From NCBI GenBank assembly GCA_004352715.1, contig SCFE01000015.1, positions 1,915,953-1,979,952 on the forward strand: a stretch of 64,000 nucleotides of DNA. The letters are read 5' to 3'. Shown here in pieces: positions 37,886 to 51,241 of this stretch. Under the pieces are notes generated by a model. That model made no database searches. It was not told where the DNA came from and saw only the letters and a program-made list of their open reading frames with translations. Position 1 is the stretch's first letter. Each line of letters opens with the position of its first letter. A program made the position numbers and the translations under genes. The DNA comes from Hofstenia miamia. Lineage: Eukaryota; Xenacoelomorpha; Acoela.

Positions 37886-39192
37886 GATAGTTTTACTCAT
37901 AAAAAATAGTTCACACTTTTTCATTGAATTTTTTAATAGAATGGCATTAGTATTTTATATGTTTTAACTTAGGTACAGAATATTAGAAATTTTGTATCGA
38001 AGATGCCGGGAGTAAGGGTGGGCCAAGTCACACAACAGGAAGGGCCATGCCCTTCTTAGCCATGGCCCTGTTTTACAGACTATAGTAGCGTAAATAAAAA
38101 ATTTAATGAATTTCACAATGTGACTTTAGCCCACACAACAAGTCTAAATTAAAATCTAATATTAAATCTAGAAGATTTTAAAGGTTAATAGGTTTCTGCC
38201 TGTCTATTTATGAGAAGAAATGGTCTAAAACTTTAAATATTGGTGACAAATTTGGTCTTTGATATTTAAATTATCTGTCATCAAAGTAACTTCTTAGCAA
38301 TAGAGATGACGTAATATCACGTCACGAATTTTAATTAACCAGCCCAATATTCTTAAAATGTTAATAGACTTTGAGTAATCACATTGACTATCAGGCATTC
38401 TGCTCGGAGCTAGACTAGCGAATAACGAACTAACAAAGATCAAAATCTAGACAGACAATTTGAATAATGTTCTGAATAATTGTCGATTGTCAATGGGAGA
38501 TTGGGACACTGAAACATCTTGAAATTTTGTCGTCATTTGTGTTATTCTTTAATAAATTATATAAATTTCATGAATATTGGATCAGAAGCTTCCCTTAGAA
38601 TATAACACAGACATGAATATACCATTGTTCTTCACTCCACGCACATTAACATAGATGATAAGTTTAACATGTGCAGATAAATATCAGTTTATGTATTTGG
38701 CATGGAAGGTACTCGACTCCACCCGCGTCAACTGCTCACATGCCTGCGATATTAAATGGAACACTTATCGGGTTACATTAAAAAACTAAAAAAATTAACA
38801 TTATTTTGAGCTGGAATAAAAAAAACAAAATCATTGTAACAAATTATTGCTATGATATTATATTAACGAGTGTATTTAAGTGTTACGAGCAGTGAAGTGC
38901 ATTATATATAGATTTCTTTCATCAAATTTTGGGTTAATTTTCACTATTCAGTTATGATAACCATCACGGTTGCCATGAACACTTTATATAATATAAGCAG
39001 ATTGGGATACATGGCCTCATATAAAAGCATTGATATTAATACATATGCAAAATCTGATTTAGTCGACGTTCTTGCTCCGGGAATCCGATAATATGCAATT
39101 TTATTAACTAGCTACAAATCACCTAAACCATACCAAACTCACAAAAGACTTCAATTACATGCAATTAATCATGTTGTTTGTGCATATATATN

Positions 39193-39230
<38 letters not shown>

Positions 39231-42200
39231 AAACGATATATTTTGCCAAATTTGACAAATACAATAATATAAATAAGTAAGGACTACATGTAGTAATGTA
39301 CAAATCGTACACACATTCGCTTGCCGCGGAGAAAATGAGCACATTTCAAAATATGGGAATAATTGGCAACTTCTTGATTATAGAGCTTACACCAGCATCC
39401 GTGAGAAATACGCCAGCAATTACTTTGACCGCACCACAAATTGTGAAAGCTATTTATTATAAACAGAGCGTAGATTCTTCTTGTATATATATATATATAT
39501 ATATATATACTGGGGTAGAGTTCGTGCCTGCGTCCGACTCATAAAAATGGGCCCGTTGTTTGTCTGTGCCCGAATCCCTAGCCGTCATGCAGGGGTCGAA
39601 GGTTCTTTCTTTAAACCGGGTCACGTCGGGTAATCAATAACATTGACATAAAATTGTTGGTTACATGTATAGGTTTTAACACTACATTGAACAATTTACC
39701 GATGTGTTACATGTAGCTGTTTTGTCGCATGACAACCATATCATAGTTGTGTGAAAACATATATATTTTCGTTTGTTTTGGTGCAGCTGGTCAAATTTAG
39801 GAAGATGGATCGGGTTGGGTTGGGGCCAACTAGTTTGACCCTTTTCTAGGCCTGCCGTCATGGCTGTAGCTAAATGTTATTTAACTACCACCTATCAATA
39901 TAGTTTATATCAAAAACCAAATTCAGTTTCAGTAATTTTGTTGTTATAAATAAAAAGTTGAATTTTACATTTACAAAGTCATAATTAAGTCCAGTTTCTA
40001 TAAGAAAATCTATCAACAGGCTTTGTCAATTCATTCATCAATAGTGCATCAAATTATATATGTAATTTAACTGTAATACTTTAGATGGTCTGCTGATAAA
40101 TCTTTAACTGAAAACGGGGTCTTAGTTATCACAATAGGAAACTAAACTGCTTATATGACCTTGTAAAATAGATTACATTAATTCAATTTAACCGCATGGA
40201 ACGTCTTCGAAAATTCACAAGTTAAGATATTTACTTTACAATATAATGTACATAGGTACGATATTCTTATCAAAAAATGCAATATCAGAAGTTGACAGAG
40301 AAATGGAACTCTCTGATATTGAGGATGACAGTTATTTCTACTGTATATGGATTAGTGAAATATTATATGTACTATGTTGTTATTTTTGTTGTTAATCTAC
40401 ATGGAGATTAGTATTTCACGAAATACATATAAATATATGTATAGAATCGATAGAAAATTCGCATCAATCAAAAGGGAGGGTTGACCCACTCTAACACATG
40501 TGTTAAGTCACATTTCTTGCTAATTTTTGGGTTAGGTCAAGTAACAGAGGTATAAAAGCATATATAAATGGGTTGTGTCAATGTTTGAAGACAATATAGG
40601 TATAGGTAATGATTGGATCATTATGCATGCACGCTGCAGTAGAATTATATATTGTTTGTGTAAATTTTTGAAAGTTCAGAAAAACATAATTTTAGTACTA
40701 TTAGTCTATTTTTACTCTTCAATACATTATGTATGCAGCAAATGATGCCTTTGTTTTCATCCGGTACGAGCCCTACCCTAGCACATTGACTTATATGCCA
40801 CTACAGTTAAGTTAATGAAATTGACAAAGTATAGTGTTTTTGTAATTTAACTAAGAAAATAAACGGTGGCATTCAAAATTATCAAACTATTTACATGATT
40901 GTTGATAACTTACTTTGCCTTCTAGAAAACAGTGACATTCTATTTATAACATGTGTGTGTGTGGCTAAAATATTTCCCTAGGTTAATCCTATATCACCTC
41001 GAAAATCATTTAATTGACATTAAAATGTAGGTAAACTAATTTAGAATTAATATTAAGACCCATTGTGTATTAGGTTCAGATTTCTGCTTAAGCTAAGAGT
41101 CGTTAATCTACTGGTGACTTTGGACTGAATTAATTACTATGGAGGTCCTAGATATGTATGTAGATGAAAACGAATTTCAGTTTTTGTTTTGTTGTACATG
41201 TATTAAGAGAAAAAGCATCTCGGAATTTACACCCACGTGGTTGAATTAAACAGCAAATAATGTTATTAAGGTGTGTCAATAATGCATCTCAACATTGCAC
41301 TCTTTGATTTAGAGGAACATTTATGTGTAATATGACATTTTTTTTTATGCATTTTAAAAAATCCACTAACCTTTTCAGTTTTTAATTTTGTTGGAATTTT
41401 GCCAAATAATGAAATTCAATACAATTTTGTCTTATAAATGTTGATAAGCCAATGAAAAAATTGAAAACTTCCAAAATTAATATAGATCATCTGACAGTAC
41501 TGAATGAAATGTAAACTCTGTCAATAATATAAAAACTCGTTGGGCAATAGGCTTGCAAATGTGGTCTACTCTATTGATACAAAGGTTCTCTCGGTACAAG
41601 AAGACATATATAATAAACAATTTTCACTAATAGGAGCATAAATATAATTAAGTTGCTTGCCGATGTCTATTACCATTCGAGCACAATCTTAACAAATTAG
41701 ATGTTAGTTCAAAAAATCTGGCATTAAGCTATCACTGGATCAAAGATTTTTGGCGGCAAGCAAAACTTTGGCTAATTGAATCAATATGTCAGTTGCTATG
41801 AACCAGTGTAAATTTTTGGTCAAAGACGCTTTAGAAGTGATTCGTGGTTATGAGATTTATGTGGTTTAACCTTACTTATTATGTCAATACTTGTGTATAT
41901 TCTTTCAATACTTGCGATTTTCACATCTCTCCCATATTGATAAACTTGTGAAATGACTGAAATAGCTGAAGTAATGCTTGAGATTGTGTTCAAACAGCAA
42001 TGAATAAGAATCAGTTAATGAATTCTTCGAGAAAATCAATAATTCAGGGAAGAATGAAATTGGTGATCTGAAGAAGAAGCTTAACTTCTTAGAATTGGTT
42101 CGGGAATAGGAGTATTTTCAAGACCATTAAACTTCTGAGCATTCCCTCAAAATATGCTTTCTTTATATGTAATCAAGCCTTAGCAAAATTAACAGATTCA

Positions 42201-45200
42201 AAATAATTTTAGATACGCAATTGAAATATTTTTTAGAAAAACTTCACATTTTTTATTAACTAAAAATTGAAAAAAATCAATGTTTTTTTGTTAATTATTT
42301 AGAAAGAAATTATTAATTTATTTTATAACACATGAAACTTCACTAAATTCATTTTTGACACATCCTTATAGATATGGCACAAATTGTTTTTATCTGAAAT
42401 ATTGACTCTGTGAAACTAATTATGGGACATGAGATAAATCTACAGAAATTCAATATTGATTTCAAGTAGTAAATCTAATAATGACTTACTGTATTTGCTT
42501 AATAAAAATAGAACATTTATCAGGATTTTGAACATAATGTTTGAATAAATAAAAAAATCAATTCGATATTAAGCTTTCCACTGCAGTTTTCAATTAGAAA
42601 CTATTACAGATAATAATTGAATTTTGCTTCTATTAACGAGTTAAATGTTGAATAATATTTCTCTGAATCTCAGATTTGATCTTATTATGAAATTAAACTA
42701 AACTCAAGAAAAATTCCTGGAATGCAGGCCACAGAACTAAGTAATACCTAAAAATAATTGCAATCAATTGTTAAAATCTCATTCCGTTCATTCTTTTTAT
42801 TGGTTTTAAGAAGGCATAGTATTTAATAGTAATTATGCATAACAGATCCCATAATNCTAAAAATAATTGCAATCAATTGTTAAAATCTCATTCTGTTCAT
42901 TCTTTTTATTGGTTTTAAGAAGGCATAGTATTTAATAGTAATTATGCATAACAGATCCCATAATTTATAAACTTTCAATTTAGCCAGGTACAATTTCTAT
43001 TTTGGCAATATAACAGAGGCTTATGAATCTGATTGTTTGCAAACACGGAAGTTTGCAAATTAGCTAACAATCTATTTATGTGTTAGTAATGTTATCAAAA
43101 TACTGAGAACAGGAAAACCGCAAATTCTGAAATGCGTGGGTGGGTATGCAGCATTTGTACAAGTTTCATCTGTGTAGTTTAGATTGTTGAGAACAAGCCG
43201 AAACTTTACATCATTAATATTTGAATTTTATTTTTTAAGAATATTTTAGATATTTCATAGAGTTTCAGAATATTTCAACATGTACATCAGTACGAAGAAA
43301 CAGTTGAAGGTAATGTTTTGATTTTAGAATTTTACATTGAAATGATAGAAATGCCCTCAAAATTTGCTTTTAATGCATTTGGACTCAAACTTGTCAACTG
43401 AAGTAGAAATTTAGTAGTTCTTGATAATTCAAATCAATAGATTTTTCTGATATATTCAACTCCAGGAAAACATTGTACTTGCAAACTGCAATCAAAGCGT
43501 AAAATCGCATAAATAGTTTGTTATAGACGAATTGTATCAATTAAATGGGGAGAAAAATACATGGATTTCGTCCTAGTAAATGTGATAAGTTCACTACGTT
43601 CTCTCACGATTTACCATAAATGTATTCAGCCAGGCGTGAAAGAAGTGTCTTGCTGATAGCGGGTGTTTGGTAAATAATTTGATATACATTTACAATATAT
43701 ACCTTATAAATATACATTTGTATTACTAGTCTAAATCAGACGACAACCTGTTTAAACATGCTGATAAGAACAGAAAACATGGCGTATTGAATGTCCAAGC
43801 CTTTGAGAAAAAATACTCAAAAATAAGTACGTTGAACTGGACAGGAGAATGTTTTATGCAAAAAGCAACAGTGAATTGGCTTACATTGCATATTATTAAA
43901 ATGCGTTTATTGCTAAGTTTATAGTATAAACAAAGTCACTCTACAATGGTGGCATTAATGCTCGAGGTAGTTTAAGAATAAACAATATCTTTTAATGCAC
44001 AAAAACATGAATGTTACGGTAAAAGTATGTATGTCAAGTATAAATTAATTGTTTTTCAATTACATTAGTTACTTTCTAGATTAAGTATTTACAAAGAATG
44101 TTGAGGTTACAAGGGGTTCACAATTTAACTTATTGTATACATAGCAAAAAAGGCTTTAAATTTGGAAATTACTAAAGTATTAAAAATTGAAAGTTGGAAG
44201 AACTGAGTGCAGTAAGAAACGGGTACAAGAGATGTTTGCATATGTTAAGATTACCTAGATGAAGAAGCGCGATAGCGCAGAACACCGCATTACTGAGAAC
44301 AGGAAATGGGTGAGTTTCTTGAACTGAACATTTAAAAGAAATAAAAAATATTTATTTGATTCGAGAATCAACATAAATTGCTGCATACATAAATCATTTG
44401 AAAGATAAAACTAGTGAAAGTTCCGAAAATTGAAGGTATTTTACAGTCAGGATTGCAAAATACAATTCTGGGAGACAATTTTTTAAATAAATTATAGAGT
44501 CTTTTATGAAAAAATTTGTAATTTTTACTTTATTAGAATAAGATCCAGTATCAGAATTGATCAAATAGCGTCTCAGATATATAGACAACTTAGACAATCA
44601 TGACATCAAAGTTGTTGCTAATTGAATTTGCATACGCAGTAATGTGTGTAAATTCTATAAGCCCTGTTATATTCTTGGTACTTTTTTCCCCAGAAAGCCA
44701 GTAATTCATCAAATATCAACTAAACCCTGCTTCAAGTATTTGATAGATTTGATCCCTCAATTTCATCATAATCAAGAAAATGCATTATTAAACGAAAATT
44801 CTGAAATCCTGATTGATAGTAGAATTTTTGTAGGTTGTTCTTTTGCATGTAAAATTTCATGATTAATTATTTATAGAAGTTCTTAGGTAGCGGATGGTCG
44901 GGTATCGGATATTCCTTATAGCACTGGAAAGGGTGGGGGCGGGCCGAACCGGACGGGCTTTGGGCAAAAATTTATAACTACTGATTAATATGCAACAGGC
45001 AATATCATTTATGGTAAAAAATGAACCTAGCACTTTGCAATTTTTCATTATTATCATATACCACTTCTAAAACTCAACATCAGTATGTAATTTATATTAT
45101 AAGTTTCTTACATACCCAACTTTGGTCTGGCAAAAAAAATATACATGATACTAAAATGGGCCAAACTGGATTTAAAATACTTGAGTCAGATGCCTAAAAT

Positions 45201-46660
45201 TTCATGGGCTTAAGGTTTTGGCCCATGTCCATCTCTGATCTGTTCTTGTTAATTTTGATTTTGATATCGTTGGTAAAAAGATTTTTCAATTTACGAATTC
45301 CAGAAGTTTGATAGAGAAATATTTTACAATGCTGGTTTACAAGTTTAAAATATCACATAGTTTGAATATTTGGTGTTAAAAGGCCTGTGTATGGATATGT
45401 TTTTAACTAGAGATATGCACAGATTAAAGAAACGAGAGGTTTTTTTAATAATTGCTTAAAACAAGTAAATCGAGCTTAACTCTTTAGCTGAAAAATTAAG
45501 TTTCAATTTAAACTTTGTCAAAATGTTATTGGCAAATAATAAAATTGTTATCATAGGCTTAATGATTCTATTAAACGAAGACTTTCATAGATTCCTGCGA
45601 GATAGGGATTGGGACGAGGTCAAGAAAACAAAGCACAGAAGGAATCACTCAAGGTCGTATCCAGGATTTTTATGTTGCACCGTGCACCCAAATGCCCCTA
45701 AATCTATGATTCATTTTTCGAATAGATTGGTAATCATACGCATATATGCTGGAAAACATCGAGCTCTTGCCTACAGAAATGGAAAGAGTTGATAATTTCT
45801 CAATTTCATTAAATGTTATCACGTGAGGAATAAAATGTTGGAAATTAATTTTTATTGAGTTTTAATCACATTTTTCCCACATTTAATGGCTGAATTTTTT
45901 GCATAGGATACCATTCAAATCTACACCTATTCACAATTTGGACTAAGCAAAGAGATATTTTAGTAAATTTTTGCTCGATTGAGAGGAGCTCTGAACTAGT
46001 GTTTTGCGGGCGGGAAAATATTGAGTGCCCGTGCCCTCCCGACCCCTTTTCTGCCGTTCGCTCGTTCTCTACTGTGCCGAAATCCGATCGTCGACTAAAT
46101 TTAGACGAGTAGCCTAAATTGAGTCTGATCTCTAACAAAAGCCTTAGAAAATCGAACGGACTTTCAAAAAGGACATTATGCTAAAATTTGCAAGATATCT
46201 TATCTAAAAGAAAACTTTAAAAGAAACATTTATAAAACACAAATATTCAAATATGTTTCTGGGAAAATGCCCGCAAAATACTAGTCAGTACAGCGGAAAA
46301 TGCCTCCAAATTAGCGTATGGAACCCCTAAGGACTCAGGAACAACTTTTAACTTTCTACAGTGACGAAATTAATTCAATATTTCCTATTACATTTTGTTA
46401 TTTCATAGTTGCTATAATGCTATATTTGCTAAACTAAAATATCTAGATAATATCTCCATTCAGTATTCAAATTAATTAATAATTTGTAATCTTAAGCACA
46501 TTTAATGTAAGTTCGGGACCAAAAATGAATACATGGGCTGGGACCAAATTTCACGAAACAGAGAAATTAATCAGGGGACGGGAGCTAGACCAAATGTGTA
46601 GTCCCGTAGACCCCTAATAACTTCCTCTTTAAATTTACATAAGTATTAGCCAATGGAAAG
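37886..46660. other. Long intergenic stretch with scattered minor features
   Basis: I find no gene. It contains (TA)n at 39183-39225 (with a single N) and 39483-39508, a less AT-rich segment at 39509-39640, GC-rich GGGCCGG-like islets near 44930 and 46000-46060, and a gap-spanning duplication at 42748-42964. A short coding-like plus frame lies at 42020-42109 (EFFEKINNSGKNEIGDLKKK, then a stop). Confidence 0.4.
42748..42964. repeat. Direct duplication across a single N
   Basis: 42748-42855 recurs at 42857-42964 with one mismatch, separated by one N at 42856. Probably overlapping contig ends. Confidence 0.8.
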
Positions 46661-46707
46661 TCTATAATTAAGTTAGGGGATTATAAATAGTAATAACGAA
46701 TGCAAAC

Positions 46708-47005
46708 CATTGTAGTCCTTGACATTAAAAGCGATGTCTGGCGTTGATCCATTATTAGAGTCTGTGTAGCTGACATTGAAACCAAAAAATGGATTTCGAT
46801 CGGAAAATAGAACAATAGGAATGTAACATGTCTGATTTGAGATGCCTTGACTTGTGATAGATTTCCCCGCAAAACGTCGGATTCGAGTATGTCTGGTAAT
46901 TGTGTCTGGGAAAATGCTCTTCTGCTTGCGATAAAGTTCATACATTGGAAAAGCTGATTGATTGATACCTAGAATAGACCACGCCAAAATAATCGATAAC
47001 AAGTG
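46708..47005 (-). CDS. Unidentified secretory or membrane protein exon
   Basis: A 136-codon frame runs 47083-46673. Its opening is hydrophobic (YFLSQHLLSIILAWSILG), and the rest is polar with three N-glycosylation sequons (NQT, NVS, NGS) and one Cys. The segment RHTRIRRFAGKSITSQGISN and later FSDRNPFFGFNVSYTDSNNG look like real protein. The coordinates use a strong acceptor (ctttattttctatctcag, then CAC) and a donor-like GTTTGC. If the upstream ATG at 47083 is used instead, the hydrophobic start would act as a signal peptide or membrane anchor. I do not recognise the family and found no further exon. Confidence 0.4.
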
Positions 47006-47807
47006 CTGAGATAGAAAATAAAGCATAACGCATAAAAAGCGGTCATGAAAAAGAATCCAAATTTTATAAATGACTTGACTCATAAAACGCCGTGTTCAGA
47101 ACAGCATCGAGTCGCAGAGCGAGTCTGTGATCTAAATAGAATCGATTAGCCGATTTGCTTCCACGCTGGGAATTGCGAACACACGCTTGTAGTTGAATAA
47201 CAAAATTTCAATTGATTTTCTTTCCTTCAAATTATTGCAAATGACCAGTAACAACTGCTGGCTGTTTGGTTTATTAATACCTGTTTATGTGATAGGCTTC
47301 TGCTTCTATAAATATAAATAAATAACCAATTGTAATCATTCTCCTCACACAATAATATTTTTATGATATTTTAAATAAACACAGCTTTGCAAATTTTGCA
47401 ATTTTTTCTTTTTTCATATTTAAAAATATTCGTAAAAATTGTACAACGCCTCTTAGTTTTTTTACCCTGAATTGCTTGACAAATAAAGTGCAAAAAAACA
47501 AAAACTGCTTCAATTGTTTCATATTTATTTAATATTTTGGAAAAAATTGAATGAGCATTTCTGAATATAGCAAATAAGTGAAATGAAAATTTAGTTGAAT
47601 AACTGAACTTCATTGATACAAATAACATTTAAACTTAATCATTTTCAATTTATTAATATATATTTCAATTTACCCACGTTTTATGTTAATTGATTTGCAC
47701 CCAATAATTTGCTTATTTTCCTCACTACCTCACTGCAACTGCATATGTTCTATGTCATCACATCGTAACGTATTGGACCACAGTGAATATCGCTCCATCT
47801 CTCTCTA

Positions 47808-47832
47808 AATATATATATATATATATATATAT
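47808..47832. repeat. (TA)n microsatellite
   Basis: About 12 TA units. Confidence 0.95.
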
Positions 47833-48129
47833 GCACATAAAATGTAATACATTAATTCATTTCCTTAAGAAAGAGATTAGTAATTTGCAAATTGATGCAT
47901 TGTCATTCGGATTGAAACAAGTCCGTGCCAATAATTTATTTCTCTGTAAGCAAGATAAATACAATTGGTATACATTTTTATACACTTTCAAGTATAGCCT
48001 TGGATTTCAATTAAGCATTGGACTCAGACTTTTATTAATGTCATTGTTGCTTATTTCTTAAAGGCTATGCCAAAAACTTAAAAAATACAAGATTAGTAGT
48101 CATTGGTTTTTAAATTCGCATTCCAATAA

Positions 48130-48205
48130 CATTGTAATATATTGCAATGCGCCAATAACTGTATTGCAATATATTTTTGCAATATATTGCATTGACAATA
48201 TACAT
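48130..48205. repeat. Inverted and direct copies of ATTGCAATATAT
   Basis: TATATTGCAAT and ATTGCAATATAT occur several times in both orientations over about 75 bp, making nested hairpins. Their origin is unknown. Confidence 0.6.
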
Positions 48206-48349
48206 CGAATTATTGAAGCACTCAAATTGAAAATACGTTGGCCAACAACATTTAATGTGTCTAAAGTGTACTTTACCAATTTCTCACATTTCACATTAGT
48301 AGCTCTTTGAAATGGCTTGCTTAATATATATATATATATATATATATGT

Positions 48350-48530
48350 ACTATTGGAACCTACAATGATCAGTTTGCACATGCTGAAGGGTAATTCCTT
48401 CATTTCCAAGGCTTCCTTCACTCATGGAATAACCGCATCCCTTAACATATTGCGATAGACATCGTGATTCATTTTAACATCATCAATAGAAATTATTGAA
48501 GCAGATTTTTGCATCCTCCTGCATGTAGTT
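48350..48530 (-). pseudogene. Mariner-superfamily transposase fragment
   Basis: The minus strand reads SASIISIDDVKMNHDVYRNM, then LRDAVIP, a stop, and after a frameshift LGNEGITLQHVQTDH. This matches the VKVNxxVYxxML...WV and xxxFQQDxAPxH region before the second catalytic Asp. Only about 60 residues remain. The fragment stops at (TA)n (48323-48347). Confidence 0.6.
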
Positions 48531-49139
48531 TACTGTTCTACAGGTACTGAATCTTTCCATATCAAAAGTTTCCAATTCCTATAAAAACAGAACTTTTGAA
48601 ATATTATTGCAAAATATTTCGATTTAGGGGTAGCTCAAGTCATCTTAAATTCAGGTTTGTAAGCGTTATTTCCTTACCCTTTCATGTCTGGGGAAATATA
48701 CAACTTAGAGCAATCTGCGGCAATAAGTATCTTTTTGGATCCGAATTTCTTGTTTTATGGGTGATCCAATCAAATCACCATGGCGAACAATGTTCATTGT
48801 TTGCAGTGTTTGCAAAATTCCATTGTAATCAATGCCACATTCCATTAATTGCATATCTATGTTTTAAGCGGTATCACCCTTGTCTTGTAGGTATATTCAA
48901 ATATTTTCTCATATTGCATTATATTTGTATTGCATGTGCGTATATTATAAATTTTTGGAATAAAAAATTAAATTTATTCTTTTTTTCAAAAATATTTTTT
49001 CTTTCGATCTTTTTAAGGAATGAACTTCGTGTCTAGAGTGTTAAGAGAAAGCTTATCAACCTATACCTTTGTTAAATGATTAGCATAGCCAACCACAGGT
49101 AGAATTCAATACATAGAAAAGAAAGATTTACTTATTCAT

Positions 49140-49780
49140 TCAATGTTTAGATGCACCGGTTTCAGCTAACACTAGGAAAGAGCCAAGGCCTAAAACAACA
49201 TTTGGATTTTCTATGCAACCATATAACTTGCTCATGAAGCTGTGAGCTGTGAGAGCACCAAATGAAGACCTAAAATTATTAAAATCTATGCACCAGATAT
49301 GCAGATAAAAGAATTTCCAAAATAGCGCTTCAAAAAATCCCCGGGCATCTCTGGTGTTTATCAGAAGAGTTAATTGATCTGGCTTTTTTGATGAAATTGT
49401 TTCAATAGAAGCCAAGAGCTAATTGCTATTGGCTGTGAAAACAGTCGATGTAGATGAAAAGCCTTTTATTGAATAAAGATAGACATAGATACACTTCAAG
49501 AGAAAGCCTTACATCGTTTTACCACAAAGAACACTATGAAGTTTTTAAAAATTGAACTTAAAAACAGATGGCAATTTGAATTTTCAAGAGTCAAGAAAGG
49601 CTGTGAAGAGTTTGTCAGATGTAAATGATCATGCTAAGAGAGCAGTAGTCTTGATTAAAAAATATTCCGAGATTGTCACAAAAGATGAAGAACAATTGTA
49701 ATTCTTATTCAAGATGGTTGTTGAACACACAAAGATCTTTCTAAAAACTCTCAAGCCGACTTTACTGAACAATAGTGAAT
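49140..49780 (+). pseudogene. Relic of an unnamed repeat-associated invertebrate protein family
   Basis: Sense fragments in shifting frames read RAPNEDLKLLKSMHQI, then PGHLWCLSEELIDLAFFDEI and VSIEAKS, then NLNFQESRKAVKSLSDVNDH followed by AKRAVVLIKKYSEIVTKDEE. Several stops interrupt. The strings GHLWYLSEELxxLAFFD and VxNDxAERGVxLIxxFNxxxTxDEEQ recur in many uncharacterised arthropod and cnidarian proteins that I recall but cannot name. Function is unknown; the repeated, decayed state suggests a mobile origin. The 91-codon antisense frame at 49415-49140 is a shadow of this relic. Confidence 0.55.
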
Positions 49781-50044
49781 GACTTGGACACAATCATTAT
49801 CTATCCTACATAGTATATAATTTACATTTTTTTGACAAAATATAATAAAATATAAATGTTTTGTGTCATGTAAGAATCAATTCAGTGAGGATCTTTTAAC
49901 AGCGTTTTGCTGAATAAAGTTCCAAAATCAAGAAGCCTTGAGCAATCTTTAAACACCAATATTTTTGAAAAATATTTTACATTCAGTGTTTTTAAAATGA
50001 ATTGACATTTTTGCATAGAAAAATTAGAAATTGTATTTTCGCGA

Positions 50045-50225
50045 AATTGTAACTTTGCAGAACTAACAGAGAGCCTAATACGTGATCAACTTGTCATCAC
50101 GATGACAGAAGGTGGACTACAAGAACGTTTGCTAAGGGAGCAAAACCTTAAGCAGAGCAGTCGCAATCTGTAAATGCTTTGAAGAGTCACATGAGCATTA
50201 CCAATTTCATAATCGTTGAGCTCAA
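50045..50225 (+). pseudogene. Gypsy/Ty3-type gag fragment
   Basis: The frame reads CNFAELTESLIRDQLVITMT, then EGGLQERLLREQNL, and after a one-base shift RAVAICKCFEESHEHYQFHN. This matches the LxDSLIRDRIVxGIxDxxLRExLLRExxLTLxxAxxIC helix common in Ty3-type gag capsid regions. No LTR, zinc knuckle or pol was found beside it. It is a small inactive fragment. Confidence 0.6.
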
Positions 50226-51240
50226 CAGAAACATGAAAAATAAGAAAAAAGCAAAGATTTAACCTAAGTGAAACATGACAAGGAAGACGAGAACAACCTT
50301 AATTCATTCACAGCAAAAATTATAAAGCTAACTGCTAGTCAGAATCCTAAAAACAAATGGAGGAAAAAGGTCATTTCTGGTTTCAACTATAACTCTAAAT
50401 TTCTCAGCGTTTCTTAAAAAATTCAAACCATTTTGCCTACATTTTCGAACACTTTCACCAAATCTATTACGAAATTGGTAAAACTTAGGTCATGTTCATA
50501 TTTTATGATAAAAATTCGTGATATGTGTTTTGATGTACCTGAAGCTTTGAAAATTTAGCTAACTTCATAGAAATCATTCAGATTCCAGGAGTAAGGCAGT
50601 TTCACGGCCACCTTAGAAGCAATTAATGAATGCTATTACATGTTTGAAAACAGAAATCTCAAGTAGTGTTGAGTCTACCACGCACAAAAACATCCTAGCG
50701 GGAACCCAGCAATTTCAATGGGCTTGGAATCTGTGATAACGCCGCAAATTTAGCACGGATCTTTCAAATTCAATTTAATACATGTCATTACATCATATTT
50801 GCAAAAACTTTTATTAGCTCTAGAATAGCGATTACCCCTTGAGAATAAATTTACACTGATATTTCAAATCGATAGAAACAAAATTTGTACATGTAGCTAA
50901 TGAAATTATCAACATAATTGGAAGTATATGTACTGCTAATATTTTTGCTGAATAAATAATGAAGCAAACAAGAAATGCCTAAAGGTTATTTTGACTTATT
51001 GTCCGGTTTCTAGTGCTATTTTTATTGGATAGCCATAGACCAATGCTGGATATGTTTGATATTTACAATAAGAAACCACAAAATTAAAATTAAAAAGCTA
51101 AATTTAATGTAAGCAGTGAATTTTGAAAAAACTTATATAAAATGTATGAAGAAAAATGAAAATTATATTTTGAGCTCATTGTTTGTAGATTGCATGGCAT
51201 TTAATGCCTGCGTGCACCGCTGAGTAATAGTCAATTCAGT
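50226..51240. other. AT-rich stretch without recognised features
   Basis: I see no gene or clear repeat here. Confidence 0.5.
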
Positions 51241-51241
51241 T

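Noticed and set aside
48596-49036. 146-codon plus-strand ORF beginning at TTG
   Set aside because: It has no ATG start and ends in low-complexity Phe/Leu/Lys. Nearby minus-strand mariner fragments suggest transposon-derived DNA.
49140-49415. 91-codon minus-strand ORF
   Set aside because: The plus strand of the same DNA carries recognisable family fragments, so the minus frame is an antisense shadow.
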